The notes beneath the pieces were generated by a model. It saw nothing but the letters and a program-made list of their open reading frames with translations, was not told the origin of the DNA and searched no databases. Positions 48,803 to 55,807 of a DNA stretch of 64,000 nt are shown here, in pieces (the stretch's first letter is position 1; the number at the start of each line of letters is the position of its first letter). The stretch comes from Gemmatimonadota bacterium (GTDB taxonomy: Bacteria > Gemmatimonadota > Gemmatimonadetes > Gemmatimonadales > GWC2-71-9). The translations under genes were made by a program, and so were the position numbers. The stretch is taken from positions 62,001 to 126,000 of the forward strand of contig SHZT01000003.1 in assembly GCA_009692185.1 (NCBI GenBank). Reading direction: 5' to 3'.

Positions 48803-49036
48803 ATGAAACTGGTCATCCTCCTCGCAATCGCCGGCGCGCTCGGCACACTGGCCCGGTATGGTCTCCAGGTCATCGGTTTCTGCGGCGCCTTCACGACGAT
48901 GAGCGCGTTTTCCTTCGAAACCGTTTCACTCTTCCAGCAGCAGCACTACGCCACGGCGGCGTGGTATGCCATCGCCTCGGTGGGCGGAAGCCTTGCCGCC
49001 ACGGTGGCAGGACTAGCGGCGGGCCGAGGCGCCTGA
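48803..49036 (+). CDS. crcB: fluoride channel CrcB/FluC with internal deletion
   Basis: A 77-residue frame. It begins MKLVILLAIAGALGTLARYGLQ, the CrcB N-terminal helix with GxLGxxxRY, and jumps directly to VIGFCGAFTTMSAFSFETVSL, the conserved GFCGxxTTFSTF helix, then the last helix. Roughly 45 residues that normally lie between (helix two with the Asn-containing GTLxxNxxG motif) are absent, so it is unlikely to form the usual dual-topology channel. The join is in frame. The riboswitch directly upstream confirms the identity. Confidence 0.85.
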   Translation: MKLVILLAIAGALGTLARYGLQVIGFCGAFTTMSAFSFETVSLFQQQHYATAAWYAIASVGGSLAATVAGLAAGRGA

Positions 49037-49049
49037 CCCGTTCCCTCTT

Positions 49050-49241
49050 CTACCGGCCCGTCACCACCTGTGAGTACCCGATCCCGTCCGGCGCCTGTCC
49101 CACGCTCATGTAACCGCGAATCGTCCGGGTCGCGATGTCTATGATGCTGGCGGTGTTGTCGCGCATGTTGGCGACGATGAGCGTACCCGACTCGGCCAGC
49201 GAGAAGCCAACGGCAAGCCAGGTGAGGAATGCAGATAGCAC
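49050..49241 (-). pseudogene. YVTN beta-propeller protein, N-terminal fragment
   Basis: A 63-residue frame from GTG 49241: a hydrophobic signal-like start (LSAFLTWLAVGFSLAESG) and one blade, TLIVANMRDNTASIIDIATRTIRGYMSVGQAPDGIGYS, in the YVTN-repeat style, then a stop. Full proteins have at least seven such blades. It is a truncated remnant or a misassembled end; the start is a guess because the frame is open upstream to 49385. Confidence 0.55.
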
Positions 49242-49261
49242 GTGTGAGACCCTGGGGGACC

Positions 49262-49813
49262 TTAGCGGGCGGCCGTCGAGTCGAAAGGGACGGGAATGGG
49301 CCGGGCCGGGCGCGGTTGGTCTGCCTTGCCGATCATCTGGCCAATCACGGCCGAGGCCGCGAGCAGGCCGACCACGACCGCCCACCGCATAACCATGCGT
49401 TTGATGTTCGGCGCCAGCCGCCGCCGGAGTTCGACATTCTCGACCCGGAGCGCGCTCTTTTCCGCCGCCTTCTCCACTGCGGCGGCCAAGTGTTTCAGGT
49501 CCACCGGCTTGCTGAGGAAGTTCTCGGCGCCGAGGCGCATGGCCTCGACCGCTGTCTCGACCTCGCCGTAACCGGTGAGCATCAAGACGGTGGCGTGCTT
49601 GCGACGGATGGCCTCGAGAACGTCGAGGCCGGACATGTCGGGGAGCTTGAGATCGAGGACAACGACGTCGGGACGTACCCGCTCGAACGTGGCAAGACCT
49701 TCCTTGCCGTTCGCGGCCCGGTGGACCTCGTGGCCAAGTTTCTGGAAATAATCGCCGAGCGACTTGAGAATCGCCGGCTCGTCGTCAATGAACAGTACGC
49801 GGTACTTCGCCAT
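49262..49813 (-). CDS. response-regulator receiver with a C-terminal membrane anchor
   Basis: A 183-residue protein. Residues 4-118 are a receiver: Asp10/Asp11 acidic pocket, phospho-acceptor Asp54 in VVLDLKLP, Thr80 in LMLTGYG, Lys102 in LSKPVD. After a helical linker (119-140), residues 144-161 form a hydrophobic helix (WAVVVGLLAASAVIGQMI) and a Pro-rich tail follows. There is no DNA-binding or enzymatic output domain. A membrane-tethered receiver is unusual; no histidine kinase is adjacent. Confidence 0.82.
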   Translation of the reverse strand: MAKYRVLFIDDEPAILKSLGDYFQKLGHEVHRAANGKEGLATFERVRPDVVVLDLKLPDMSGLDVLEAIRRKHATVLMLTGYGEVETAVEAMRLGAENFLSKPVDLKHLAAAVEKAAEKSALRVENVELRRRLAPNIKRMVMRWAVVVGLLAASAVIGQMIGKADQPRPARPIPVPFDSTAAR

Positions 49814-49824
49814 GGCTGCCTAAG

Positions 49825-50634
49825 CTAGAACAGTTCGGCCTGCTCTCGCAACATCGAGGGTTCTACGACGGGCAAACTCAGATATTTCTGGAGCTGGCGC
49901 ACGCTGGCCGGGGCGTGGCCCTGGAACTGGTTGCTCACGAACCCGAACACGGTGCCCACCCGGGCTTCCAGTACCCGCAGGGCCTCGACCCACGCGCCGA
50001 TTTCACGCGCCCGGTCCTGCTGGGGACGGTCCCCCAAGCAGCGCGCCGCTCCCATCCAGCGCACATAGGCGAAATCGGTCGTGGGCTCCAGCGCGAGATC
50101 CAGCATGACCCACCGCTTGATCCAGCGCCCGTCCACCAGCGTCAGGGCCACGCCGCGCTCCCGCAGGATCTCCATGGTCTGGGGCTCCACCCACTGCGGC
50201 TGGCGGAACTCCACGGCCCAGCGAAAGCCCCGGGGCAACCCGTCGAGGAACCGGCGCAACACCTGCCGGTTGGCGTCGCTGGCGCGGAAATCCGGGCTCA
50301 TCTGCAGGAGCAGCGGCCCGAGGCGGTCCTTCAACCCGGACACGCGGTGCAGGAACCGGGCGAGCTTCTGCTCCGCATCCACCAGCCGCTTCTCGTGGGT
50401 CACTTCCTGCGGAACCTTGAGCGCGAACAGGAACCCGGGGCTCACCTGGTCGTGCCAGGCGGCGACGATCGGTTCGGCGGGAATGGCGTAGAAGGTCGAG
50501 TCGATCTCGACCGTCGAAAAGGCGCGGGAGTAGATGGAAAGCAGGTCAGACGTCTTGGCACTGTGCGGGTAGAACGGCCCCACCCACGCCGGGTGGGCCC
50601 AGCCCTGCGTTCCCAGGCGGAACTCGGCCCCCAC
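49825..50634 (-). CDS. DUF72 (YecE-like) TIM-barrel protein
   Basis: A 269-residue protein with the DUF72 pattern: LGTQGWAHPAWVGPFYP, LLSIYSRAFSTVEIDSTFYAIP, FLFALKVPQEVTHEKRL, LLQMSPDF, WAVEFRQPQWV and AYVRWMG. Family function unknown; nuclease-like barrel proposed for the group. GTG 50634 overlaps the stop of the upstream SnoaL-like gene, so the two are coupled. Confidence 0.92.
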   Translation of the reverse strand: MGAEFRLGTQGWAHPAWVGPFYPHSAKTSDLLSIYSRAFSTVEIDSTFYAIPAEPIVAAWHDQVSPGFLFALKVPQEVTHEKRLVDAEQKLARFLHRVSGLKDRLGPLLLQMSPDFRASDANRQVLRRFLDGLPRGFRWAVEFRQPQWVEPQTMEILRERGVALTLVDGRWIKRWVMLDLALEPTTDFAYVRWMGAARCLGDRPQQDRAREIGAWVEALRVLEARVGTVFGFVSNQFQGHAPASVRQLQKYLSLPVVEPSMLREQAELF

Positions 50635-51050
50635 TAGCGACCCCCGGTCCGCGCTCGATGCCAGTACATCCGCATCTCACTTATCTTCCCGCCGGACGTC
50701 TCGCAGAACATGCCACCGGTAATCTCCATGTCGTCACCCGTCCGCAGCCGGCGGAACGCGCACTTGAACTCGGTCGAAAACCAGGGACCCGCCACGAATA
50801 TCTCGCCGAAGCGGAAGGACACATCGCCCTGCTCCAGCGGCACCTCGCGCCAGTACTGCGCGATCGCCGAACGGCCCATCACTGGCGCATCGAACGGCGA
50901 CGGCACCAGGACGCCTTCGACGGTGAACACTTCCGCCATCGCACCGGGCAGGCCCCGCTCCCACGCGCGGGCAAACTCGCCAACGAGACTGGCATAGTGC
51001 TCGCGCGCTTCGCCGCCGCTCACCGGGGTCCCCGGATTTGTCGAGGCCAC
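50634..51050 (-). CDS. SnoaL-like/NTF2-fold protein
   Basis: A 138-residue small alpha-beta cone protein: HYASLVGEFARAWERGLPGAMAEVFTVEGVLVPSPFDAPVMGRSAIAQYW, then strands ending GGMFCETSGGKISEMRMYWHR. This is the polyketide-cyclase/nuclear-transport-factor-2 fold; an active-site role or ligand cannot be predicted. Start GTG 51050. Confidence 0.75.
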   Translation of the reverse strand: MASTNPGTPVSGGEAREHYASLVGEFARAWERGLPGAMAEVFTVEGVLVPSPFDAPVMGRSAIAQYWREVPLEQGDVSFRFGEIFVAGPWFSTEFKCAFRRLRTGDDMEITGGMFCETSGGKISEMRMYWHRARTGGR

Positions 51051-51092
51051 ACCGGAAGAGTAGGCCTCCTACCTTCGAGACGCCACCGTGTG

Positions 51093-51178
51093 CAGGCGGA
51101 TGAGCGGATGAGCGAATGGGCGGTTGGATGTCTCGCATGAGCCCCATCCGCTCAACCGCTCAACCGCTCATCCGCCTG
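51093..51178. repeat. palindromic GCGGATGA-type repeat
   Basis: A left arm (51093-51130) of GCGGATGA/GCGGTTGG units and a right arm (51145-51178) that is its near-complement. The outer 14 bases match perfectly (CAGGCGGATGAGCG with CGCTCATCCGCCTG); inner units match imperfectly. The right arm lies inside the first codons of the nucleoside hydrolase. A third, half copy is at 51451. Confidence 0.75.
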
Positions 51179-52099
51179 ATCATCGACTCCGACCCCGGCA
51201 TCGACGACGTCGTGACGCTCGCACTCGCCGCGCGCTCGCCGGAACTCGACATCGTGGCGGTGACGACGACCTACGGCAACGCGAAACTCGACGCGACGAC
51301 CAGGAACGCCCGCGAAGTCCTCCGGCTCGCCGGCCGGAGCGAAATCCCCGTGCATCCCGGCGCTGAGCGGCCGCTCGTCCGGGAACTGGTCGCCGCACCC
51401 GAGACGCACGGGGAGTCAGGTGTTGGGTACGCGGCGGTCGGGCTCGAGCAACCGCTCATCCGCTCATCCGCTCGTCCGCCCGCTCTCGTCCACGTACTCT
51501 CCTCCCTCTCGGAGCCGATAACCCTCGTCACGCTGGGGCCCCTGACCAATCTCGCGTTGGCGCTTGAGCACGACGAACCACTCGTCCGCAAACGAGTCGC
51601 CCGGCACATCGGCATGTTCGGGAGTATCCACGCGGTGGGAAACACGAACCGGTTTGCCGACTTCAACGCGTGGTGCGACCCGGAGGCGACGGACCGCGTG
51701 CTCCGCGCCGGGCTCGGAACCGAGGTGGTCGGCCTCGACGTCACCCGCCGAATGGTGTTCGATCCGGCCGAGGTCGAACGGTTCGCCGCGGCCAAGGACC
51801 CGTTGATCAGCTGGCTCGGCCTGGCATTGCGGTTCTACGTCGAGTTTCACCGGGAAGCGGAACAGCTGGAAGGGTGCGTCGTGAACGACGTGCTCACGAT
51901 CGGCGAGTTGCTGGCGCCCGGCCTCCTGCATTTCCAGGAAATGCTGATTCGCGTGGACCTCGATGCGGGTGATCATCGCGGTCACACCCGCCAGTCCGGC
52001 GACGGGACTCCTGCGCGGGTCGCCATGGACGTGGACGTGAAGCGGATGCGGGCATTGCTCAAGCGGGTATTCGGCGAGATGCTGAGATCCGAGCCGTGA
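51137..52099 (+). CDS. inosine/uridine-preferring nucleoside hydrolase
   Basis: A 320-residue N-ribohydrolase. The Ca-binding IIDSDPGIDDVV motif is near the N-terminus, TTTYGNA follows, and ITLVTLGPLTNLALAL and NTNRFADFNAWCDPEA are the later conserved blocks; VNDVLTIGELL carries the C-terminal Asp. It splits nucleosides into base and ribose. Starts 51116, 51128 and 51137 are possible; residues before IIDSDPG and a loop near residue 105 (LEQPLIRSSARPPALV) are encoded by the GCGGATGA repeat. Its stop overlaps the next start. Confidence 0.88.
   Translation: MSPIRSTAQPLIRLIIDSDPGIDDVVTLALAARSPELDIVAVTTTYGNAKLDATTRNAREVLRLAGRSEIPVHPGAERPLVRELVAAPETHGESGVGYAAVGLEQPLIRSSARPPALVHVLSSLSEPITLVTLGPLTNLALALEHDEPLVRKRVARHIGMFGSIHAVGNTNRFADFNAWCDPEATDRVLRAGLGTEVVGLDVTRRMVFDPAEVERFAAAKDPLISWLGLALRFYVEFHREAEQLEGCVVNDVLTIGELLAPGLLHFQEMLIRVDLDAGDHRGHTRQSGDGTPARVAMDVDVKRMRALLKRVFGEMLRSEP
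51451..51485 (+). repeat. GCGGATGA-type half repeat inside the nucleoside hydrolase gene
   Basis: Tandem CCGCTCATCCGCTCAT units in the same orientation as the right arm of the 51145-51178 repeat. They encode QPLIRSSARPP, echoing the QPLIR encoded at the N-terminus, and fall in a loop between conserved blocks. Confidence 0.7.
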
Positions 52100-53424
52100 A
52101 GATCGTTTTCGCCCCGCGTCGCCAGCACTGGCTGCAGGCCTGCGCCCAGGGCAGCGTGATTCTCTACTGGGCGTGGCACACGCCATTCGTCTGGTCGTTC
52201 CTGCCCTTCATCCTGGCGCAACTAGTGTTTGCCTACCTGGTGGATGCGCTGATCGGCTGGGTCCGGCATGGGTCGTATACGCTCGGCTTCGGCCCATTCC
52301 CCATTGTCTTCAGCATCAACCTGTTCCTCTGGTTCCGGCCGGGCTGGTTCTACCTGCAGTTCGCCATGATCGCGTTTGCGTTTCTCGCAAAGGAGTTCAT
52401 CCGGTGGAACCGCGACGGAAGAACGGCGCACGTCTTCAATCCCTCGGCGTTTCCGCTGGCTGTGGCGTCCCTCCTGCTGCTCGTGACAGGAACATCCAAC
52501 CACACATTCGGCGCGGCGATCGCCGACAGCCAGTTCCAGGCACCCGGCATCTATCTGGTCATCTTCCTGGTGGCGTTGCCGGGCCAGGTCCTTTTTGGTG
52601 TGGCCCGAATGACATGGGCGGCGGTGGTGACGATGTATGCGTTCAGCCTGGTCTACTTCCAGGCCACCGGAACGTATTTCTTCTACGACACCCACATTCC
52701 GGTTCCGGTGTTTCTCGGCATGCACCTCCTGTTCACCGACCCCTCCACGTCTCCGCGCAGCGAGCTGGGACGGATCATGTTCGGTATCACCTACGCGCTC
52801 GGAACCATCGCGTGCTTCGGGTTGCTCGAGGCCCTCGGTACGTCCTCCTACTACGACAAGCTGCTTCCCGTACCGATCATGAACCTGCTCGTGAAAGTCA
52901 TCGACCGGCTCGCCGCTTCGGGGGCGCTGCCGCGCCTGGACCCGGCCCAATGGGGACGAGCTCTCACCCCGGGGCAGCGCAACGTCGCCTGGACGTCCGC
53001 ATGGGTAGCCACCTTCGTAACCATGAGCGCAGTGCAAGGCGTGGGGAACACGCACCCCGGCCAGTACCTGCCTTTCTGGCAAAATGCGTGCGGGGCCGGA
53101 AGCCACCGCGCCTGCGACTATGCCACCGAGCTGCTCGCGACCTACTGCGACAGCGGTTCCGGCTGGGCGTGCAATGAGCTGGGAATCGCGCGGAAAAACC
53201 GGGGCCAGCCGGATATCCGGCGTTCCTGTGACCTTGGTTTCGCGCCCGGATGCGAGAACTGGAAGCGGGTGTCGAGCGACCTCCCGCCAGCGGCCCGCGG
53301 GGATCCGTCCGTCGGCGAGTTGCCGATTCTGCTGCGAGGCACCAAGGGAACGCTGGCGGAGCGGGATTCCAGCCGGCTGTACGCGAAGGGCTGCGCACAG
53401 GGCTGGCGCCAGTTGTGTGGCTAG
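52096..53424 (+). CDS. RnfD/NqrB-like membrane protein with Cys-rich Sel1-like tail
   Basis: A 442-residue protein. Residues 1-310 hold about nine membrane helices; the segments DGRTAHVFNPSAFPLAVASLLLL and HLLFTDPSTSPRSELGRIMFG resemble the NPAAF and TDP-x-TSP motifs of RnfD/NqrB subunits, which bind flavin and quinone. Residues 320-442 are soluble and Cys-rich (WQNACGAGSHRACDYATELLATYC, GWACNELG, RRSCDLGFAPGCENW, AKGCAQGWRQLCG), in the style of Sel1-like repeats with disulfides. No other Rnf or Nqr genes are near, so it is a stand-alone relative. GTG 52096 overlaps the hydrolase stop. Confidence 0.65.
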   Translation: MKIVFAPRRQHWLQACAQGSVILYWAWHTPFVWSFLPFILAQLVFAYLVDALIGWVRHGSYTLGFGPFPIVFSINLFLWFRPGWFYLQFAMIAFAFLAKEFIRWNRDGRTAHVFNPSAFPLAVASLLLLVTGTSNHTFGAAIADSQFQAPGIYLVIFLVALPGQVLFGVARMTWAAVVTMYAFSLVYFQATGTYFFYDTHIPVPVFLGMHLLFTDPSTSPRSELGRIMFGITYALGTIACFGLLEALGTSSYYDKLLPVPIMNLLVKVIDRLAASGALPRLDPAQWGRALTPGQRNVAWTSAWVATFVTMSAVQGVGNTHPGQYLPFWQNACGAGSHRACDYATELLATYCDSGSGWACNELGIARKNRGQPDIRRSCDLGFAPGCENWKRVSSDLPPAARGDPSVGELPILLRGTKGTLAERDSSRLYAKGCAQGWRQLCG

Positions 53425-53460
53425 GCACCTATACTATCTGTCTTCACCGGGAGCGTCGTA

Positions 53461-54411
53461 ATGACTGACAGCAAGATTTCCGTTGCAATCATCGGCACCG
53501 GCGACATCGGACGCGGGTGGGCCGCCTTGTGCGTGGCTGCCGGCTGGCCCGTAGCCCTCTTCGATCGCGAATCAGCGTCCCTCGAGAGCGCGCCGGCCGA
53601 AATTGCGGAGCGCGCCGGGCACCTCGTGTCGCTCGACCGGGCCGTTCCCGACGATGTCGAACACGGCGTGCGCTCCCTCAAGATTGCGCGCAGCCTCCTC
53701 CAGGCCTGCGAAGACGCGCAGTGGATCATCGAGTCGGCGCACGAAGACCTCATGACCAAGCAGAAACTCTTCGAGGCCTTCGAGTCCGTCGCGCCCAACG
53801 CGAAGATCGTCACCAGTTCATCTACCGCGCTCCTCCCCAAGGACATCTCCGCCCGCTGTCGCCGTCCAGACCGCTGTCTCATCGCACACCCACTCAACCC
53901 GCCGGAACTGATTCCACTGGTCGAGGTGGTGCCGGGGCCGCAAACGGACGCGACTACCGTCGAGGTGCTCAAGGCCTGGCTCCGCCTGCTCAAACGGATC
54001 CCGGTCACTATCAAGAAGGCGGCCCCCGGCTTCATCGCGGGACGCATTGCCGCAGCCGTTTGGCGCGAAGCGATTGACATGGTGCTCACCGGCGTCATCG
54101 ACGTGGATGACCTCGACCGCGCGGTATCCGTTGGGCCGGCCCTGGGGTGGGCGGCCGCCGGCCCGCACCTCACCTATCACCTGGCGGCGGGGAAGAAGGG
54201 CGTCACCGGGTTCCTGCAGGGACTACTGGGGACGTTCGAAGGCCTGTGGGCCAGCGCCCCGACGTGGTCCAAGCTGGACCCGCAACAGCAACGCCAGCTC
54301 ACGCAGGCCATCGAAAAAGCCTACGAAGGGCAGATCGACCAGATCAGGAAGGCGAGGGACCGCCGGCTGGCCGGGATTTTGAAGGGATTGGAACAGTCGC
54401 GGCAGGGCTAG
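53461..54411 (+). CDS. 3-hydroxyacyl-CoA dehydrogenase family protein
   Basis: A 316-residue NAD-dependent dehydrogenase. VAIIGTGDIGRGWAALCVAAGW is the Rossmann motif (G12-x-G14-x-x-G17). WIIESAHEDLMTKQKLFEAFE, SSSTALLPKDIS and HPLNPPELIPLVEVVPG with the catalytic His follow, then the all-alpha dimer domain. The single-domain size and HPLNPP block resemble lambda-crystallin/L-gulonate 3-dehydrogenase as well as true 3-hydroxyacyl-CoA enzymes; specificity is open. TATACT (53430-53435) and a GGGAG Shine-Dalgarno precede it. Confidence 0.9.
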   Translation: MTDSKISVAIIGTGDIGRGWAALCVAAGWPVALFDRESASLESAPAEIAERAGHLVSLDRAVPDDVEHGVRSLKIARSLLQACEDAQWIIESAHEDLMTKQKLFEAFESVAPNAKIVTSSSTALLPKDISARCRRPDRCLIAHPLNPPELIPLVEVVPGPQTDATTVEVLKAWLRLLKRIPVTIKKAAPGFIAGRIAAAVWREAIDMVLTGVIDVDDLDRAVSVGPALGWAAAGPHLTYHLAAGKKGVTGFLQGLLGTFEGLWASAPTWSKLDPQQQRQLTQAIEKAYEGQIDQIRKARDRRLAGILKGLEQSRQG

Positions 54412-54412
54412 T

Positions 54413-54829
54413 CTACCGGGCCATCCTCACCGCGAGGCCGGCACCAAAAAACCACTCGTCCGCTGCGCCGTTGAGCCCGACGCCGCCCGACACGTCCAGC
54501 TGGGCGAACGGCGACAGGGAAAACGTGAGGCCGCCGTCCAACGAGGCGGCCTTGTTCGTCCCAAACACCTCCGCGAACGCTCCGACACGCTCCCCGACAT
54601 CGAACCCCACCGTCCACGTGTAGAGCAATTCCCAGGCCGTGGTTCCACCGGACCGCGTGGTGATGAAGCCCAGGTTGTAACCGGTTCCTACGGTCGGCGA
54701 GAGGTCGTGCGATACCGCGATGCGTGCGTTGGGCGCCGGGTCTCCTCCGCGCGGAACGACCATGTGTGCCAAGAGCGCCACGATGGGGCGCGAGGCGCCG
54801 CCGTCTCCCAGACCGTACTTGAAGCCCAA
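54413..54829 (-). CDS. outer-membrane transporter-like protein, C-terminal part of frameshifted gene
   Basis: A 138-residue beta-rich frame (GFKYGLGDGGASRPIVALLAHMVVPRGG, VSHDLSPTVGTGYNLGFITT, WELLYTWTVGFDVGERVGAFAEVFG, LDVSGGVGLNG) like the second half of the phenol-meta-pathway/MetA-type transporter family. It continues the gene that begins at 55131: in this frame GWQSGDWELGFKYG reads straight upstream of the ATG at 54829, so the apparent start is artificial. Confidence 0.65.
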   Translation of the reverse strand: MGFKYGLGDGGASRPIVALLAHMVVPRGGDPAPNARIAVSHDLSPTVGTGYNLGFITTRSGGTTAWELLYTWTVGFDVGERVGAFAEVFGTNKAASLDGGLTFSLSPFAQLDVSGGVGLNGAADEWFFGAGLAVRMAR

Positions 54830-55131
54830 CTCCCAGTCCCCCGACTGCCAACCGGCCGGCCGACGCGGCTCCAGCCGTCGAACCCCACCCGGCCTTCGAG
54901 TCTCGGGCCGAGGCCGATACGCACCAGGCTCTGGGGCACGGCGTGCATGCGCAAACCGCCCTCACTCGTCACGGACCATCCGGTCTCGACCTGCACGCTG
55001 CCCCTCGAGATCGTCAGGCTGGATTCGGTCTGATCTGGCCGATCCATCACGATCGGCCCGGGCGCGCCTTGGGCCAACCCGAACGTTGGTGCGACGATCG
55101 CGAGAAAACCCGCAAGCCGGCGCGCGCGCAC
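54688..55131 (-). CDS. outer-membrane transporter-like protein, N-terminal part of frameshifted gene
   Basis: From GTG 55131 the frame reads a signal peptide (RARRLAGFLAIVAPTFGLAQG) and PIVMDRPDQTESSLTISRGSVQVETGWSVTSEGG, RIGLGPRLEGRVGFDGW, the start of a MetA-like outer-membrane transporter. After about 54870 the sequence becomes Ser/Arg-rich and meaningless, and the good frame shifts by one. A missing G (TGGGAG to TGGAG on the minus strand) near 54870 would restore one protein of about 238 residues. It lies 2 bases after the methyltransferase stop. Confidence 0.6.
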   Translation of the reverse strand: MRARRLAGFLAIVAPTFGLAQGAPGPIVMDRPDQTESSLTISRGSVQVETGWSVTSEGGLRMHAVPQSLVRIGLGPRLEGRVGFDGWSRVGRPVGSRGTGSWASSTVWETAAPRAPSWRSWHTWSFRAEETRRPTHASRYRTTSRRP

Positions 55132-55133
55132 GG

Positions 55134-55778
55134 CTACCAAAGTCCCGGAACGAGCCGGTACCTGACCCGGCCGGAATAGTCCGCGTAGCCGGCCAGGTGC
55201 TGCCGCAAGAAGCCGTCTTCGAAGCCCGTGCGATACATGACCAGCGCCGCCAGGGCGAGCGCCGGTACCAGTGCAACCCACGAGCCGAGCATGAGCGCAC
55301 TGCCGGGCGCCGCGAGCTGTAGGCCCAGGTAGCCAGGATGGCGAACCAGGGCGTACGGCCCCGTGTCGATCGTCTGGTGGCCCCGCTCGGTCTGCAACCG
55401 CACGATGGTCGAGAAAAACCGGTTGGCGCTCATTGCCCAGATGAACATGCCAAAGCCCGCTACGCACAGCACCAGGCCCAGCACCTGGAGCGGCACCGGC
55501 ACCGAGTCGCTCCAGTGGGTGCGCCCGACGTCCAACAGGCCTAGCACGAGGTGGCCCAGGAACAACAACCGCATGGAGAGCAGGACCCCCGAGTCCACAC
55601 CACCGGGGCCGGGCCGGCGTCGTTCCCGCATGAGCCCGGGATCGATCACCAATGCGGCGATGAAACCAAAGAAGGCGAAAATCGCCACGTACGCCCACAA
55701 GTTCAAAAGGTCGGTCCGTCCGCTCACGCCGAATACCACCGCCGCGAGGCACGCGGTCACGACCGCCATCCGGAGCAT
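55134..55778 (-). CDS. isoprenylcysteine-carboxyl-methyltransferase-like membrane protein
   Basis: A 214-residue protein with about five membrane helices. The C-terminal TIDTGPYALVRHPGYLGLQL and YADYSGRVRYRLVPGLW match the ICMT/PEMT-type integral membrane methyltransferases, where the RHPxY region binds S-adenosylmethionine. Substrate unknown in bacteria. It lies 29 bases beyond the ZIP transporter gene in the same minus-strand unit. Confidence 0.85.
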   Translation of the reverse strand: MLRMAVVTACLAAVVFGVSGRTDLLNLWAYVAIFAFFGFIAALVIDPGLMRERRRPGPGGVDSGVLLSMRLLFLGHLVLGLLDVGRTHWSDSVPVPLQVLGLVLCVAGFGMFIWAMSANRFFSTIVRLQTERGHQTIDTGPYALVRHPGYLGLQLAAPGSALMLGSWVALVPALALAALVMYRTGFEDGFLRQHLAGYADYSGRVRYRLVPGLW

Positions 55779-55807
55779 TCTCTTTGAGAGTCGTCATATC
55801 CACGCCG

